Assembly: GCA_027484425.1 (NCBI GenBank)
Contig: JAIXSZ010000037.1
Location: 30,635-94,634, forward strand
Reading direction: 5' to 3'
Origin: Sphingobacteriales bacterium
GTDB lineage: Bacteria > Bacteroidota > Bacteroidia > Chitinophagales > Chitinophagaceae
Length of the DNA: 64,000 nt
Below the pieces are notes generated by a model, which did no database searches, was not told where the DNA came from, and saw only the letters and a list, made by a program, of their open reading frames with translations. This document shows positions 9,382-19,354 of this stretch, in pieces (the stretch's first letter is position 1; the number at the start of each line of letters is the position of its first letter). A program made the position numbers and the translations under genes.

Positions 9382-10188
9382 ATGTTTAATAACGGATACA
9401 GGGGCGCATCGCAAATGCCAACAATTGTTAAGAACATTATCATCATCAATGTGCTGATGTTTCTACTACAAACTGTTTTGGGACAAAAAGCAGACGATTA
9501 TCTGGCATTACATTTTTGGCAGTCGCCCGATTTCAGGTGGTGGCAGCTATTCACCCACATGTTTATGCATGCTGGCATAGCGCATATATTTTTCAACATG
9601 TTTGCCCTATGGATGTTTGGCTCCATACTCGAAAACGTTTTTGGCGAAAAGCGTTTCCTGATGTTTTATCTTATTTGTGGGTTGGGCGCTGCACTGTGTC
9701 ACTTATCTGTATTAGCCATCCAGTTTCACAACTATCAATCTGCATTTCTATATTATCAAGAACATCAAACGCTGGTGGATTATGCCAATTTCCTGAAAGC
9801 TGGCAACATCACAGAGCCGGTTTTTGGTCGCATACTATCGGTATGGAGCGAAACGCCGGGCTGCTCAGACTGTGCCGAGGTATCTATTAGGCTCATTCAG
9901 GAGAAATATAATGCACTGATCAGCGAACCAACAGTGGGTGCATCAGGTGCGGTATTCGGGCTATTGTTTGCTTTTGGTTATCTATTCCCCAATACTGAAT
10001 TGATGTTACTTTTCCCACCTATACCTATCAAGGCTAAGTGGTTCGTAACAATTTATGCAGCCATTGAGTTGTTTATGGGGCTCAAAAACTCAGCAGGCGA
10101 CAATATTGCACACTTTGCCCATCTGGGTGGCATGCTGTTTGCGTTTATCCTCCTGTGGGCTTGGGGCAAACGCAGACCTGGGTTCTAG
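9382..10188 (+). CDS. Rhomboid intramembrane serine protease
   Basis: 268-residue polytopic membrane protease that cleaves transmembrane substrates. The catalytic serine is S188 in GASG and the catalytic histidine is H247 in HFAHLGG. The N-terminal HMFMHAGIAHIFFNM provides the conserved loop/TM2 histidines and asparagine. A soluble insertion of about 60 residues with a CSDC motif lies between TM2/3 and the Ser-bearing helix, as seen in Bacteroidota rhomboids. The start ATG 9382 (MFNNGYRG) excludes a hydrophobic, unlikely upstream extension. A second, inactive rhomboid occurs at 54.6 kb. Confidence 0.9.
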   Translation: MFNNGYRGASQMPTIVKNIIIINVLMFLLQTVLGQKADDYLALHFWQSPDFRWWQLFTHMFMHAGIAHIFFNMFALWMFGSILENVFGEKRFLMFYLICGLGAALCHLSVLAIQFHNYQSAFLYYQEHQTLVDYANFLKAGNITEPVFGRILSVWSETPGCSDCAEVSIRLIQEKYNALISEPTVGASGAVFGLLFAFGYLFPNTELMLLFPPIPIKAKWFVTIYAAIELFMGLKNSAGDNIAHFAHLGGMLFAFILLWAWGKRRPGF

Positions 10189-10394
10189 TGTCATACACCT
10201 AATTCTTCACTAATTGTGAAAAATTAGAGTCCCTGTAAGAACTAAAACATCACTCATACACAACCAAAACTTTAATAATTTACATCCACTATAAACAAGG
10301 TAGGGTATCATTTATTAATTTTACGGCTATAGTGGATGTGTCAATGTACATTTGGCATACCGTATAATAATTTTTAACCCTCTACTTTATTATA

Positions 10395-10961
10395 ATGACC
10401 ATACTCCGTTTCAGAGTTTATTGGGAAGAAGATGACCAAACTTACCGCGATGTGGAAATTCTGGGTAGCCAGACGTTTTTAGATTTTCACAATTGCATCA
10501 TCAAGGCTTATGAGTTTGACGGCAAACATCCTGCCTCGTTCTATGAAAGCAACGAAAAATGGCACAGAGGCAGAGAACTAAACTCTGAAGTGCTGGTAAA
10601 CAAAAAAGATGCTCCTGCACTATCTATGATCAAAACTCCGGTATCGGCCCTTATTGGCCTGCCCGATCAGAAATTCGTGTATATCTACGACCCTGCCAAA
10701 AAGTGGACTTTTCATGTAGAATTGATAGGTGTAAGCAAGGAAGAAGTATACAGAAGAGTCTACCCATTTGTGCTGCGCAAAGAAGGCATAGCACCTGCTC
10801 AGTATGGCATAAAAGGTGTGGCTGTAGACAAAATAATGGAGATAGAAGAAAAATATGACCTGGGTGCCGATGAAATGGCTGAAGGCTTTGGTGACGAAGG
10901 AGAAGGCGAGGCAGAAGAAAGCACCGAAAGCATGACAGATGATAGTGCTAATGATTTTTGA
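10395..10961 (+). CDS. pRiA4b ORF-3-like (IS1096 TnpR-like passenger) protein
   Basis: 188-residue soluble protein matching the PRiA4b_ORF3 family: FRVYWEEDDQTYRDVEI at the N-terminus, FLDFHNCIIKAYEFDG, then FVYIYDPAKKWTFHVEL. Despite its transposon-derived name, the family is common on chromosomes and its role is unknown. The last 35 residues are strongly acidic (EGEGEAEESTES). No transposase, inverted repeats or other mobile-element signs lie beside it. A hairpin terminator follows. Confidence 0.8.
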   Translation: MTILRFRVYWEEDDQTYRDVEILGSQTFLDFHNCIIKAYEFDGKHPASFYESNEKWHRGRELNSEVLVNKKDAPALSMIKTPVSALIGLPDQKFVYIYDPAKKWTFHVELIGVSKEEVYRRVYPFVLRKEGIAPAQYGIKGVAVDKIMEIEEKYDLGADEMAEGFGDEGEGEAEESTESMTDDSANDF

Positions 10962-10988
10962 TTATTTTACCCGTACCATTGTACTATT

Positions 10989-11018
10989 ACCCTGCATCAG
11001 CCACAGCTAATGCAGGGT
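10989..11018 (+). terminator. Intrinsic terminator before miaA
   Basis: A perfect 9-bp stem (10989-10997 with 11010-11018), 12-nt loop, followed by TTATTATA. It separates the pRiA4b-like gene from miaA. Confidence 0.7.
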
Positions 11019-11036
11019 TTATTATAACTAGCTATA

Positions 11037-11948
11037 GTGAGCAGCACCCGCAACACAGTATACATTATCGCAGGCCCTACTGCATCTGGCAAGACTGCTG
11101 CTGCTATAGCACTGGCACAGCGGCTAGGTACAGCTATTGTGTCGGCCGATAGCAGGCAATGCTATGAAGGCATGACTATAGGCACTGCCAAACCTGATAC
11201 AATTGAGCTAGCTACAGTGCCACACTATTTTATAGATTGTTTTCCTCCTACTACACCGCTCACTGCCGCCGACTATGAAAAACTAGCATTAGGCTATCTA
11301 GAAAAAATATTTGTAACACGCAACACTGCTGTAGTGTGCGGTGGCACCGGGCTTTACATAAAAGCATTGTGCGAGGGGCTAGACAATATGCCCGAAACCA
11401 ACCCCGACATCAATAACCAAGTAGAAGCATCTTATAAAGACCTAGGCATAACATGGCTGCAACAAGCCATAGCTGCCGAAGACCCGGAATTTTACAAAAC
11501 TGGCGAAATACACAATCCTGCCCGTATGTTACGTGCACTGGCTTTTGTGCGCAGCACTGGTACCAGTATTCTACAGTACCGCACCAGCCAGCCAAAGGCT
11601 CGTCCATTTGATATAGTGAAAGTGGCACTAGACCTACCTAGAGAAGTACTATATGACCGTATCAATAAACGGGTAGACACCATGCTGGCGCAAGGACTGG
11701 TAGCGGAGGTGCAAGCATTAATACCTTACCGACACCTCAAAAATCTGCAAACTGTGGGCTATGCCGAAATATTCGACTACCTAGATGGCAGCTGCACCCT
11801 GCCAGAAGCGACCGAAAAAATAAAACAACACAGCCGAAACTATGCCAAGCGACAAATAACTTGGTTTAAAAAAGATACACAATTTACCTGGCTATCTGCT
11901 AATGACCCGGAGTTGATAGAAAAAATATTGCAGCTATCGCACTCCTGA
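11037..11948 (+). CDS. miaA: tRNA dimethylallyltransferase
   Basis: Transfers a dimethylallyl group from DMAPP to N6 of A37 in tRNAs reading UNN codons. 303 residues, normal length. P-loop AGPTASGKT is near residues 12-20, followed by VSADSRQCYEGM and GTAKPD (substrate-binding) and the family signature GGTGLYIKAL. The C-terminal end includes RNYAKRQITWFK. The start appears to be GTG at 11037: no ATG lies upstream in frame close by, and the P-loop is only 11 residues in. Confidence 0.95.
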   Translation: MSSTRNTVYIIAGPTASGKTAAAIALAQRLGTAIVSADSRQCYEGMTIGTAKPDTIELATVPHYFIDCFPPTTPLTAADYEKLALGYLEKIFVTRNTAVVCGGTGLYIKALCEGLDNMPETNPDINNQVEASYKDLGITWLQQAIAAEDPEFYKTGEIHNPARMLRALAFVRSTGTSILQYRTSQPKARPFDIVKVALDLPREVLYDRINKRVDTMLAQGLVAEVQALIPYRHLKNLQTVGYAEIFDYLDGSCTLPEATEKIKQHSRNYAKRQITWFKKDTQFTWLSANDPELIEKILQLSHS

Positions 11949-12064
11949 TGCGATGCTTAGTAGTTTCTCTTGTTGTGCAAAGGTCTACTTTGGTCATTTT
12001 ACTTTAAATTGCTTACTTATTCCGTACATGGCTCTCCTACGCTAGCCTGAAAATTGGTTTCGTT

Positions 12065-14005
12065 ATGAAAAAAATCTTGTTCCTGTTTTCTATTGCGCTT
12101 TTCTTTTCAGGCTTTGCCGATGCACGTCATAGTCATGCATGTGCCGACCGAAATAGTAAGCGCAACAAAGCTGCCGCCAAAACTACCATGGCACACCCTG
12201 ACGAGGGCAATTATGATATTACCTATCTCCGCTTCGACCTCAACATAACCGATACCTCGATCTACATTTTTCCATCTAGCGTAACCACTACTGCACGGGT
12301 AGTAGTAGCCTCAATGACCGATTATGTTTTCGAACTGGGCCCCACGCTCACTATCGACTCTGCCAAAGTCAACGGAGCACTGCTTCCGGTTTCAGCCACT
12401 GGTGCCGTAAGGCGCATCACCCTGCCATCAGCATTGGCTATGGGCACTACATTTACAGCACAGGTATGGTATCATGGCATGCCTCCTATAGGTGGTGGTT
12501 TTTTCAATGGCATCACACATACGGTATCATCTGGAGGTACAGACATGGTATATACCGTCAGCGACCCTTGGGTGGCACTAAACTGGTGGCCGTGTAAACA
12601 ATCTGTCAATGATCAGGCCGACTCTGTGAATATGTACATCACCGTGCCATCGGGTGTAATGGCGGGTAGCAACGGTCTGCTCCTGCATACTGATACCACC
12701 ACTATTACGGGCCGCTGGACACACCACTGGCGCACTCGCTACCCTATAGACTATTACCTGATATCTATAGCCATAGCCCGCTACACCGATTACAAAACCT
12801 ATATGCACTTCACTGGCAGCCCCGACTCTATGCTGATTCATAATTTCTTTATGGATACAGCTACCTTCAACCCGGCACACAAAATAAAATTTGACAGTGT
12901 AGACCACATGATAAACTACTTCTCGTCTTTGTTTGGCAGATACCCGTTTTGGCAAGAGAAATATGGTATGTGCTTCACTACACTAGGTGGAGGAATGGAG
13001 CACCAAACCATGACCACCATTGGCGTAACAGATGTAGGCACCATAGCTCACGAATTGATGCACCAGTGGTTTGGCGACCATGTGACCTACAAAACATGGG
13101 GCGATATGTGGCTCAGTGAGGGTTTTGCTACGTTTTCAGAACATCTATACCTAGGTCAGTTTTGGGGTGCTGCTGCTGCCAAAACCCGCCGTCAGGCGCA
13201 TCTATCCGCTGCACTATCTAAGGCTTGTGGTATGACGTACGTCAATGACACTTCTACTAGCGATAGCTTGTTTACATCCAATCAATATCAGAAGGCAAGT
13301 ATTTTTATCAACACACTGCGCTACATGGCGCCTGCCGATAGCTTATTCTTCAAAATATTGCGTACCTATCAGAGCACCTACAGCATGGGCAATGCCAGCA
13401 CTGCCGACTTCAAAGCCATAGCAGAATCGGTGTATGGGTTTAACCTCGATACGTTCTTCAATCAGTGGGTGTATGGTAGGGGTTTTCCTATTTACAAAAC
13501 CACGTGGAATCAGATAGGCAGCACCGTGTACGTGCGATTGGTGCAAACACAGTCTTGCCCATCTTATACTAGCCACTTCAGCACCCCTGTGCAGTTGCAA
13601 CTGCGTGCTGGCAGCATAGATACCTTTGTGAAAGTTTACAGTAGTCTGGATACTCAGGAGTTCACATTTGAGTGGGCACCCACTATGACCAGCCTGCTCA
13701 TCAACCCCGATGTATGGACACTGCTGCGCAACAACGGCATTACCAAAGATGCATCTCTGGGTTTTGGCACCCTGTACAAAAACAATATTCGCATACACCC
13801 CAACCCTGCCGAAAACAATTGGCAAATAGACCACCTGCCCACCGATACCCAACTGGCACTGATGGATATGGCTGGTAAGGTATTGTGGCAAGGCAAAAGC
13901 AGTACCGGCACTATTGTGATACCTGGCACCCATCTACCTTCTGGCAACTATTTGCTACAACTCAGCGGCGGCACCAACGAACATGTGAAACTAATACACT
14001 GGTAA
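12065..14005 (+). CDS. Secreted M1-family aminopeptidase with T9SS sorting tail
   Basis: 646-residue zinc aminopeptidase of the M1 (gluzincin) family, exported by Sec (signal ending about residue 21) and then by type IX secretion. The exopeptidase motif GGGMEHQT is near 306, zinc site HELMHQW is at 329-333, and the third ligand Glu lies in [12 protein letters not shown]. In classical M1 enzymes the fourth motif is GAMEN; here it is GGMEH. The last 75 residues ([12 protein letters not shown] ... [10 protein letters not shown]) are a type A sorting domain. It probably degrades extracellular peptides. It abuts the Nudix gene: the two stop codons are adjacent at 14003-14008. Confidence 0.93.
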   Translation: MKKILFLFSIALFFSGFADARHSHACADRNSKRNKAAAKTTMAHPDEGNYDITYLRFDLNITDTSIYIFPSSVTTTARVVVASMTDYVFELGPTLTIDSAKVNGALLPVSATGAVRRITLPSALAMGTTFTAQVWYHGMPPIGGGFFNGITHTVSSGGTDMVYTVSDPWVALNWWPCKQSVNDQADSVNMYITVPSGVMAGSNGLLLHTDTTTITGRWTHHWRTRYPIDYYLISIAIARYTDYKTYMHFTGSPDSMLIHNFFMDTATFNPAHKIKFDSVDHMINYFSSLFGRYPFWQEKYGMCFTTLGGGMEHQTMTTIGVTDVGTIAHELMHQWFGDHVTYKTWGDMWLSEGFATFSEHLYLGQFWGAAAAKTRRQAHLSAALSKACGMTYVNDTSTSDSLFTSNQYQKASIFINTLRYMAPADSLFFKILRTYQSTYSMGNASTADFKAIAESVYGFNLDTFFNQWVYGRGFPIYKTTWNQIGSTVYVRLVQTQSCPSYTSHFSTPVQLQLRAGSIDTFVKVYSSLDTQEFTFEWAPTMTSLLINPDVWTLLRNNGITKDASLGFGTLYKNNIRIHPNPAENNWQIDHLPTDTQLALMDMAGKVLWQGKSSTGTIVIPGTHLPSGNYLLQLSGGTNEHVKLIHW

Positions 14006-14434
14006 TTAAGCCTTTGGCACCACAGTTTTCATGGCCATATCCAGCATTTCCATATGGTCGAAGGCCAGCTCGGTTATTCCTTTCACAAATACCCATTCTG
14101 CCTCAGCAGCATCGTCGCCACCCTGCACCTGTTGTGTGGCAGCATCTGCAAATGCATAATAGGTAACAGTTACAGTGCGTCCACGGCTATCTCTGCCCAC
14201 CTTACCAAAAGTGTGGAGTTGCGTCATTGCAGGCACAACAAGACCGGTTTCCTCTTGCAGTTCACGTATGGCGGCCGCTTCTAGTTCTTCATCGTCCTCT
14301 ACAAAGCCTCCGGGTATGGCCCACATACCTTTGTAGGGCTCATATTTGCGCCGCACCAGCAATATTTGCAGCGCGTCACCCTTGCCCGAAAACACCATAG
14401 CATCAGCAGCAAGTTTTATATTCTGTATTAACAT
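14006..14434 (-). CDS. Nudix hydrolase
   Basis: 142-residue Nudix hydrolase. The Nudix box is complete: GGFVEDDEELEAAAIREL followed by QEETGL. It is preceded by the ADP-ribose pyrophosphatase-like pattern LLVRRKYEPYKGMWAIP. Hydrolysis of a nucleoside diphosphate derivative such as ADP-ribose is likely, but the substrate is not fixed. It lies convergent to the aminopeptidase gene with no intergenic gap. Confidence 0.92.
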   Translation of the reverse strand: MLIQNIKLAADAMVFSGKGDALQILLVRRKYEPYKGMWAIPGGFVEDDEELEAAAIRELQEETGLVVPAMTQLHTFGKVGRDSRGRTVTVTYYAFADAATQQVQGGDDAAEAEWVFVKGITELAFDHMEMLDMAMKTVVPKA

Positions 14435-14571
14435 GCTACAAGGTAATTATTTGTTACTTAACCTAAATCGGTGCGATGACTTTAGGGCTTGTTAAATATT
14501 TTGTAGTAGACAATTACAAAATAGTCCTGAATTGCTATTATCAGTAACTTCGTGTAACAAAAACTGCTATT

Positions 14572-15183
14572 ATGAAAAATATAATTTTCATTCTTCTGTT
14601 TGTTTTGGGTGCTACGGTAGCTCATGGTCAGGAAGTGTACAATAGCTCAGGAAAAGCTAACTACAAAAACAAAAAGAAACAAAAAGGATATGACCCCGAT
14701 AGGCTGGTGCTGGGCGGTGGCATGAATCTGGGCTTTGGTAGTGGCTATGCCAATGTAGGTATTTCTCCTATTGTTGGATATCGTATTACTAAACACTTTT
14801 CGGCTGGTGTGGGGCTTGGCTATCAATACTATAAATATCCTTCTTATTTAGATCCGTTCAATAACTATTATTACACTTACATGAACATCATTTACCCAAG
14901 TGTGTGGACTCGTTTGTTTGTGTACAGGAATTTGTTTTTGAGTGCTGGTTATGAATATGACTTTATCACTCGAAAAGAGCCTCTTGACCGTTTTGCCAAC
15001 CTCAATCAAACCAAACTCTCTGTTACGAATCAGTGCTTGTTAATTGGTGTCGGTATCCGTCAACCCATTGCTGGTAGAGTATCTTTTTACGGCGAATTGT
15101 TCTACGATGCGCTTCAGGGCAAATACAGCCCTTATCCTATAGGTTCTCCAGGTCTTAGGTTTGGTATAGCAGCTGGTTTATAA
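14572..15183 (+). CDS. Small outer membrane beta-barrel protein
   Basis: 203 residues with signal peptide MKNIIFILLFVLGATVAHGQ. A lysine-rich linker (KKKQKGYDPDR) is followed by eight or so alternating amphipathic strands rich in Tyr and Gly (GGGMNLGFGSGYANVGISP, FSAGVGLGYQYYKYP). It resembles the OmpW/PorT-like small barrels of Bacteroidota. No function can be assigned. It ends with a terminator hairpin before the symporter gene. Confidence 0.75.
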   Translation: MKNIIFILLFVLGATVAHGQEVYNSSGKANYKNKKKQKGYDPDRLVLGGGMNLGFGSGYANVGISPIVGYRITKHFSAGVGLGYQYYKYPSYLDPFNNYYYTYMNIIYPSVWTRLFVYRNLFLSAGYEYDFITRKEPLDRFANLNQTKLSVTNQCLLIGVGIRQPIAGRVSFYGELFYDALQGKYSPYPIGSPGLRFGIAAGL

Positions 15184-15206
15184 AAAATTGACAATTATTC
15201 ATAATT

Positions 15207-15238
15207 TCAGGCCTTGGGTAATAAACCCCGAGGCCTGA
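15207..15238 (+). terminator. Hairpin terminator after barrel gene
   Basis: An 8-bp perfect outer stem (15207-15214 with 15231-15238) with additional GGGT/ACCC pairing inside is followed by CTTATTTT. It lies just before the symporter start at 15251. Confidence 0.65.
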
Positions 15239-15250
15239 CTTATTTTCAGC

Positions 15251-16783
15251 ATGAATTCAATCATTCTATTACTTATCATACTGGCTTACTTTGCGGTCCT
15301 GCTAGGTATTGCCTTTTACACCTCTCGTGGTTCCGACAACGAATCATTTTTTATTGGGAACAGGAGCAGCAAATGGTGGCTCGTTGCCTTTGGCATGATA
15401 GGCACTTCGCTTTCGGGCATGACGTTTATCTCTGTACCAGGAACAGTAGGCAAGGCTGGCTTCGGCTACTTTCAGGTAGTTATTGGTTACTGGTTGGGCT
15501 ACTTTGCAGTAGCTTACATTTTACTGCCACTCTATTATAGGCTCAATCTTACCTCTATATATACCTATCTGGAGCAGCGACTAGGCACCAACGCCTACAA
15601 GACCGGCTCTATGTTTTTTATCCTCTCACGCACGCTGGGGGCTACACTACGCCTATATCTGGTTATTAAGGTGCTGGAAAAATTTGTGTTGGAAGATATG
15701 GGCATTCCATTCGAGCTCACTGCTATTATCATACTGGGGCTTATACTGCTATACACCTACCGAGGTGGGGTAAAAACCATAGTATGGACAGATACCCTGC
15801 AAACCACCTTTATGCTGCTAGCACTGGTAATATGTGTGGGCTACATCATGCATACGTTGCACCTCAACCTAGGCGAAACCTGGAGCGCCATGCAGGCAAA
15901 AGGATATACCACACTACTACAAACCGACTTCAAAAGCCCAAGTTTTTTCCTGAAGCAGATATTAGGTGGTGCATTTATCACCATAGCTATGACTGGGCTT
16001 GACCAAGAAATGATGCAGAAAAATATCAGCGTCAGCAACCTCAAAGACTCGCAGAAAAACATGGTTGTTTTCTGCTTTGTGCTGCTGGTGGCCAATTTTA
16101 TCTTCTTGCTGCTAGGTGGGTTGCTCTACCTCTATGCCGATGCTAATGCTATAGCTACCGTTGGCGACGACCTCTTTCCAGCTATAGCCATCAATAGTGG
16201 TTTGCCGTTTTTTATTACTGTTTGTTTTATGATAGGGCTCATATCTGCCGTTTTTCCTAGTGCCGATGGCGCACTAACTGCTCTCACTTCTTCTTTTTGT
16301 ATAGATATACTGGGCATAAGGCGCAACAAAAACCTGACCGAAGCACAACAAAAAAAGACGCGCCTACTGGTACACAATGGGTTTGCCATCATTTTTTTGG
16401 GCTGTGTGTTTTTCTTTAGGCTTATAGACAATGGCTCGCTTATAGACATTCTACTCAAGATGGCAGGCTTCACCTATGGACCATTACTGGGTCTTTTTGC
16501 TTTTGGCATCCTCACCCAGCGCACTATAGGCGCACAGCTACCCATATGGATATGCCTCAGCGCACTGGTAGCCACCTTTGGTATAGACCTTGTAAACAAT
16601 GCTGGTTGGTACATAGACAAGCTGCACATAAGCAGTAGCACTGCCGCTTCGCTCACGTCACTTTCCGAGCAGGTCTTTGGTGGGTACAAGATAGGAGTGG
16701 AGTTATTGATCATTAACGCTGCATTTACATTTTTACTACTACTTTTATTTGCTCAAAAAAAAGCAATACCAACCAACAACTAA
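15251..16783 (+). CDS. Sodium:solute symporter (SSS family)
   Basis: 510-residue inner membrane transporter of the SSS (SLC5-like) family with about 13-14 membrane helices. The hallmark N-terminal stretch FFIGNRSSKWWLVAFGMIG, then SLSGMTFISVPG (TM2-3 substrate and sodium site), is present, as is GLDQEMMQKN in the loop region. Related proteins carry sialic acid, sugars, proline or pantothenate. The substrate is not deducible. It is followed by the LOG gene after 6 bp and the O-methyltransferase after a further 9 bp, so these three are probably co-transcribed. Confidence 0.9.
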   Translation: MNSIILLLIILAYFAVLLGIAFYTSRGSDNESFFIGNRSSKWWLVAFGMIGTSLSGMTFISVPGTVGKAGFGYFQVVIGYWLGYFAVAYILLPLYYRLNLTSIYTYLEQRLGTNAYKTGSMFFILSRTLGATLRLYLVIKVLEKFVLEDMGIPFELTAIIILGLILLYTYRGGVKTIVWTDTLQTTFMLLALVICVGYIMHTLHLNLGETWSAMQAKGYTTLLQTDFKSPSFFLKQILGGAFITIAMTGLDQEMMQKNISVSNLKDSQKNMVVFCFVLLVANFIFLLLGGLLYLYADANAIATVGDDLFPAIAINSGLPFFITVCFMIGLISAVFPSADGALTALTSSFCIDILGIRRNKNLTEAQQKKTRLLVHNGFAIIFLGCVFFFRLIDNGSLIDILLKMAGFTYGPLLGLFAFGILTQRTIGAQLPIWICLSALVATFGIDLVNNAGWYIDKLHISSSTAASLTSLSEQVFGGYKIGVELLIINAAFTFLLLLLFAQKKAIPTNN

Positions 16784-16789
16784 ATATAC

Positions 16790-17488
16790 ATGAGAGATCA
16801 GCTGAACAGTATAAAAATGCGCGACTGGACCGAAACAAAAGCACATTCCAGTTGGCAGATATTCAAGATAATGGCAGAGTTTGTGCAGGGCTTTGAGTCG
16901 CTGGCACGTGTGGGACCCTGCGTGTCCATTTTTGGGTCTGCCCGCACCAAGCCTGGTCATAAGTACTACGAGCTTACCGAAGAGATAGCTCGCCGCCTGT
17001 CTAAAGAAGGTTTTGGTATCATCACTGGTGGTGGACCGGGTATTATGGAGGCAGCCAACAAAGGTGCGCACTCTGTATCTGGCAGGTCAGTAGGGCTAAA
17101 CATTGATCTTCCCTTCGAACAAGAAAGCAATAAGTTTGTAAGTAAAGACACCTCTATCGATTTCGATTACTTTTTTGTGCGCAAGGTTATGTTCACTAAG
17201 TATTCGCAGGGCTTTATCATGATGCCGGGCGGCTGGGGAACTATGGATGAATTCTTTGAAGTAGCTACATTGATACAAACACGTAAATTTATACAGACCC
17301 CTATGGTGTGTGTAGGGTCGGCATACTGGTCTGGCCTGTTCAACTGGATGCGCGAAGTGATGCAGGAAACTGAACACAACATTAGTCCCGGCGACCTAGA
17401 ACTAATAAAGATTTTTGATACTGCCGATGAGGTAGTCAACTACATCAGCGAGTTTTATACCCACAACAAGCTACAACCTAATTTCTAA
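16790..17488 (+). CDS. LOG-family protein (TIGR00730-like)
   Basis: 232-residue Rossmann-fold protein of the LOG / lysine-decarboxylase-like family. GGGPGIMEAANKGA is near 84 and the signature PGGWGTMDEFFEV is near 145. Characterised members release free base from nucleoside 5'-monophosphates (cytokinin activation in plants and some bacteria). In most bacteria the physiological substrate is unknown. It has the longer N-terminus (about 35 residues before the Rossmann core) seen in Bacteroidota members. It sits between the symporter and the methyltransferase in a tight cluster. Confidence 0.9.
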   Translation: MRDQLNSIKMRDWTETKAHSSWQIFKIMAEFVQGFESLARVGPCVSIFGSARTKPGHKYYELTEEIARRLSKEGFGIITGGGPGIMEAANKGAHSVSGRSVGLNIDLPFEQESNKFVSKDTSIDFDYFFVRKVMFTKYSQGFIMMPGGWGTMDEFFEVATLIQTRKFIQTPMVCVGSAYWSGLFNWMREVMQETEHNISPGDLELIKIFDTADEVVNYISEFYTHNKLQPNF

Positions 17489-17497
17489 GTAATACAA

Positions 17498-18151
17498 ATG
17501 ACAACATCACTGCTATCGCCAGCCATAGAGGCGTATACCGCTCTGCACACCACCCCCGAAACATCGGTACTGGCTGCGCTGAACAGGGAAACCAATCTGA
17601 AGCGGGGCGATGCAGTAATGCTGTCGGGTCATGTGCAGGGTGCAGTATTGCAAATGCTGAGCAACATGATAGCACCTCACCACATCCTAGAGATAGGCAC
17701 ATACACCGGCTATTCTGCCATCTGTCTGGCACAAGGCTTGCAGCCAAATGGTCACCTACATACTATAGAGGTAGACGAAGAACTGGAAGATATAGCTGCC
17801 AGCTACATTACCGAGGCTGGGCTTCGCACAGCCATCACCCAGCACATAGGTGCCGCAGCCGATATTATACCCACCATAGATACCTCATTCGACCTCGTTT
17901 TTATAGATGCAGATAAGTCTAATTACGAACTATACTACGACCTTGTGTTCCCCAAAGTACCCATAGGTGGCTACATCATAGCCGATAATGTACTGTACGA
18001 TGGCGAGGTAGTACTTCCCGCAGCAGCACAAAGTAAAAATGCCCGTGCCATGATAGCCTTTAACGAAAAAGTAAGTGCCGATGCGCGTGTGCAGCATCTG
18101 CTGCTAGCCGTACGAGATGGACTGATGATAGTACGGAAGGTGGCAGAGTAG
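17498..18151 (+). CDS. Class I SAM O-methyltransferase (COMT-like)
   Basis: 217-residue SAM-dependent O-methyltransferase of the bacterial catechol/caffeoyl-CoA type. The SAM-binding motif is LEIGTYTGYSAICLA, with acidic motif VDEEL. The metal-binding residues lie in FIDADKSNYELYYD and IADNVLYDGEV. The substrate is probably a vicinal diol or catechol, but this cannot be proven here. It is the last gene of the symporter-LOG-methyltransferase run. Confidence 0.9.
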   Translation: MTTSLLSPAIEAYTALHTTPETSVLAALNRETNLKRGDAVMLSGHVQGAVLQMLSNMIAPHHILEIGTYTGYSAICLAQGLQPNGHLHTIEVDEELEDIAASYITEAGLRTAITQHIGAAADIIPTIDTSFDLVFIDADKSNYELYYDLVFPKVPIGGYIIADNVLYDGEVVLPAAAQSKNARAMIAFNEKVSADARVQHLLLAVRDGLMIVRKVAE

Positions 18152-18251
18152 GGAGTTTATGGGGTGAGTTGTTTGATGGACCATCTACGGTATAATTTGG
18201 TCAATACCTATAAAATATCTGAAATGACAAACCAGCAGTAGTGTTAGCTTC

Positions 18252-19298
18252 CTATCCCTTTTTCACCTCCACCCCTCTCGCCTCCAGCGCATTTTTCAGG
18301 TCTTCCCATCGTTGTGCTTTTAGGCTGGGGCAATGATAATTTTCATACCTATAGTCTTTGTAGAGTATGGTTATGGTGTTGGTAAATGATGATTGCTCAA
18401 ACCCTATTTCTTTAATTTCTTTGATGTAAATTCTCTTTTTGAACCACGGCAAATTGTGTTTCCTCACCTCCATATATTCATCCGACAGCACAATATAATT
18501 CAGCAACAACGACATAGGTAGCACCCATATTACCAGCAATAATACAGGCAAGTTTGTTATCACTATACTGCTTGCATTTACCATCACCGGAATGGCACTA
18601 ATCACCAAAAACACTACCCATATACCTATACCCACCACACTAGCAAACTGGCTACCCTTAAAATGTGTAGTATACATCCCCGTCTGCTGTCGTGCGGCAG
18701 TTGTTACGTTCTCCTTACCTACAATTATCCTTATGGCTGGCTGCTCTACAGCTGGGGGTTTGTTATCGTATACTGGCATTGGTGCTACAGCTTGCACCGT
18801 ATCTGGTGTATATTCACTTTGACTTACTGGTGGCACTGTCTGTTTGTTTTCATCCACCTTTTTCAATGCCAGAAACAAGTCGTAAAAAGTATTGTTGGTA
18901 TTAAACACAAATTGTTTGCTGTACAGTTTTATGCGTAGTCCATATTCCAGTTCCAGCAGTATGTAACTCCCTGCGGCTATACTATTCCTCATGTTTATCC
19001 CCCTTATTATATTCAGGGGTATGGTGTGCATCTGCAATACTGCAGCAGAGCCTCTCACTATATTCAGCACAATTTTTTCTTCCGTTACTGTCACACTGAG
19101 TTTAGACTTGGAAGTCAGCATTGCAAGGAAGTAGGTAAGCGGCAATGCCCCGAACATCCATGCTGCCACCAGCATGTCTTCGCGCTGCGGAAAAACATCC
19201 ATCAACAACCCCAGTGCTATAAACCCCACAATAACATACACTAAGCTGGCAGCTACAACTGCGGCACCCGAACGAACATAAGCGGTATACTGTGGCAT
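18252..19298 (-). CDS. Membrane protein with duplicated 2TM + PH-like layout
   Basis: 348 residues from the ATG at 19298 (a TTG lies 18 codons upstream). I see the same layout twice: two adjacent hydrophobic segments (about 12-33 and 45-62), then a soluble beta-rich region. The second copy has segments at about 216-238 and 244-262, followed by LSDEYMEVRKHNLPWFKKRIYIKEI. That soluble part resembles bacterial PH-like domains found in small Bacteroidota membrane proteins. A Pro/Gln-rich linker joins the halves. Function is unknown. The domain reading is an inference. Confidence 0.6.
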   Translation of the reverse strand: MPQYTAYVRSGAAVVAASLVYVIVGFIALGLLMDVFPQREDMLVAAWMFGALPLTYFLAMLTSKSKLSVTVTEEKIVLNIVRGSAAVLQMHTIPLNIIRGINMRNSIAAGSYILLELEYGLRIKLYSKQFVFNTNNTFYDLFLALKKVDENKQTVPPVSQSEYTPDTVQAVAPMPVYDNKPPAVEQPAIRIIVGKENVTTAARQQTGMYTTHFKGSQFASVVGIGIWVVFLVISAIPVMVNASSIVITNLPVLLLVIWVLPMSLLLNYIVLSDEYMEVRKHNLPWFKKRIYIKEIKEIGFEQSSFTNTITILYKDYRYENYHCPSLKAQRWEDLKNALEARGVEVKKG

Positions 19299-19354
19299 AC
19301 TATATAAAGATAAGGTTATTGTATTTCTTACTTCAGATACTAGTCTGACCAAAC

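Noticed and set aside
10395..10961. pRiA4b/IS1096-passenger-like protein as evidence of a mobile element
   Set aside because: No transposase, inverted ends or target duplication are next to it; the family is common as a chromosomal gene.
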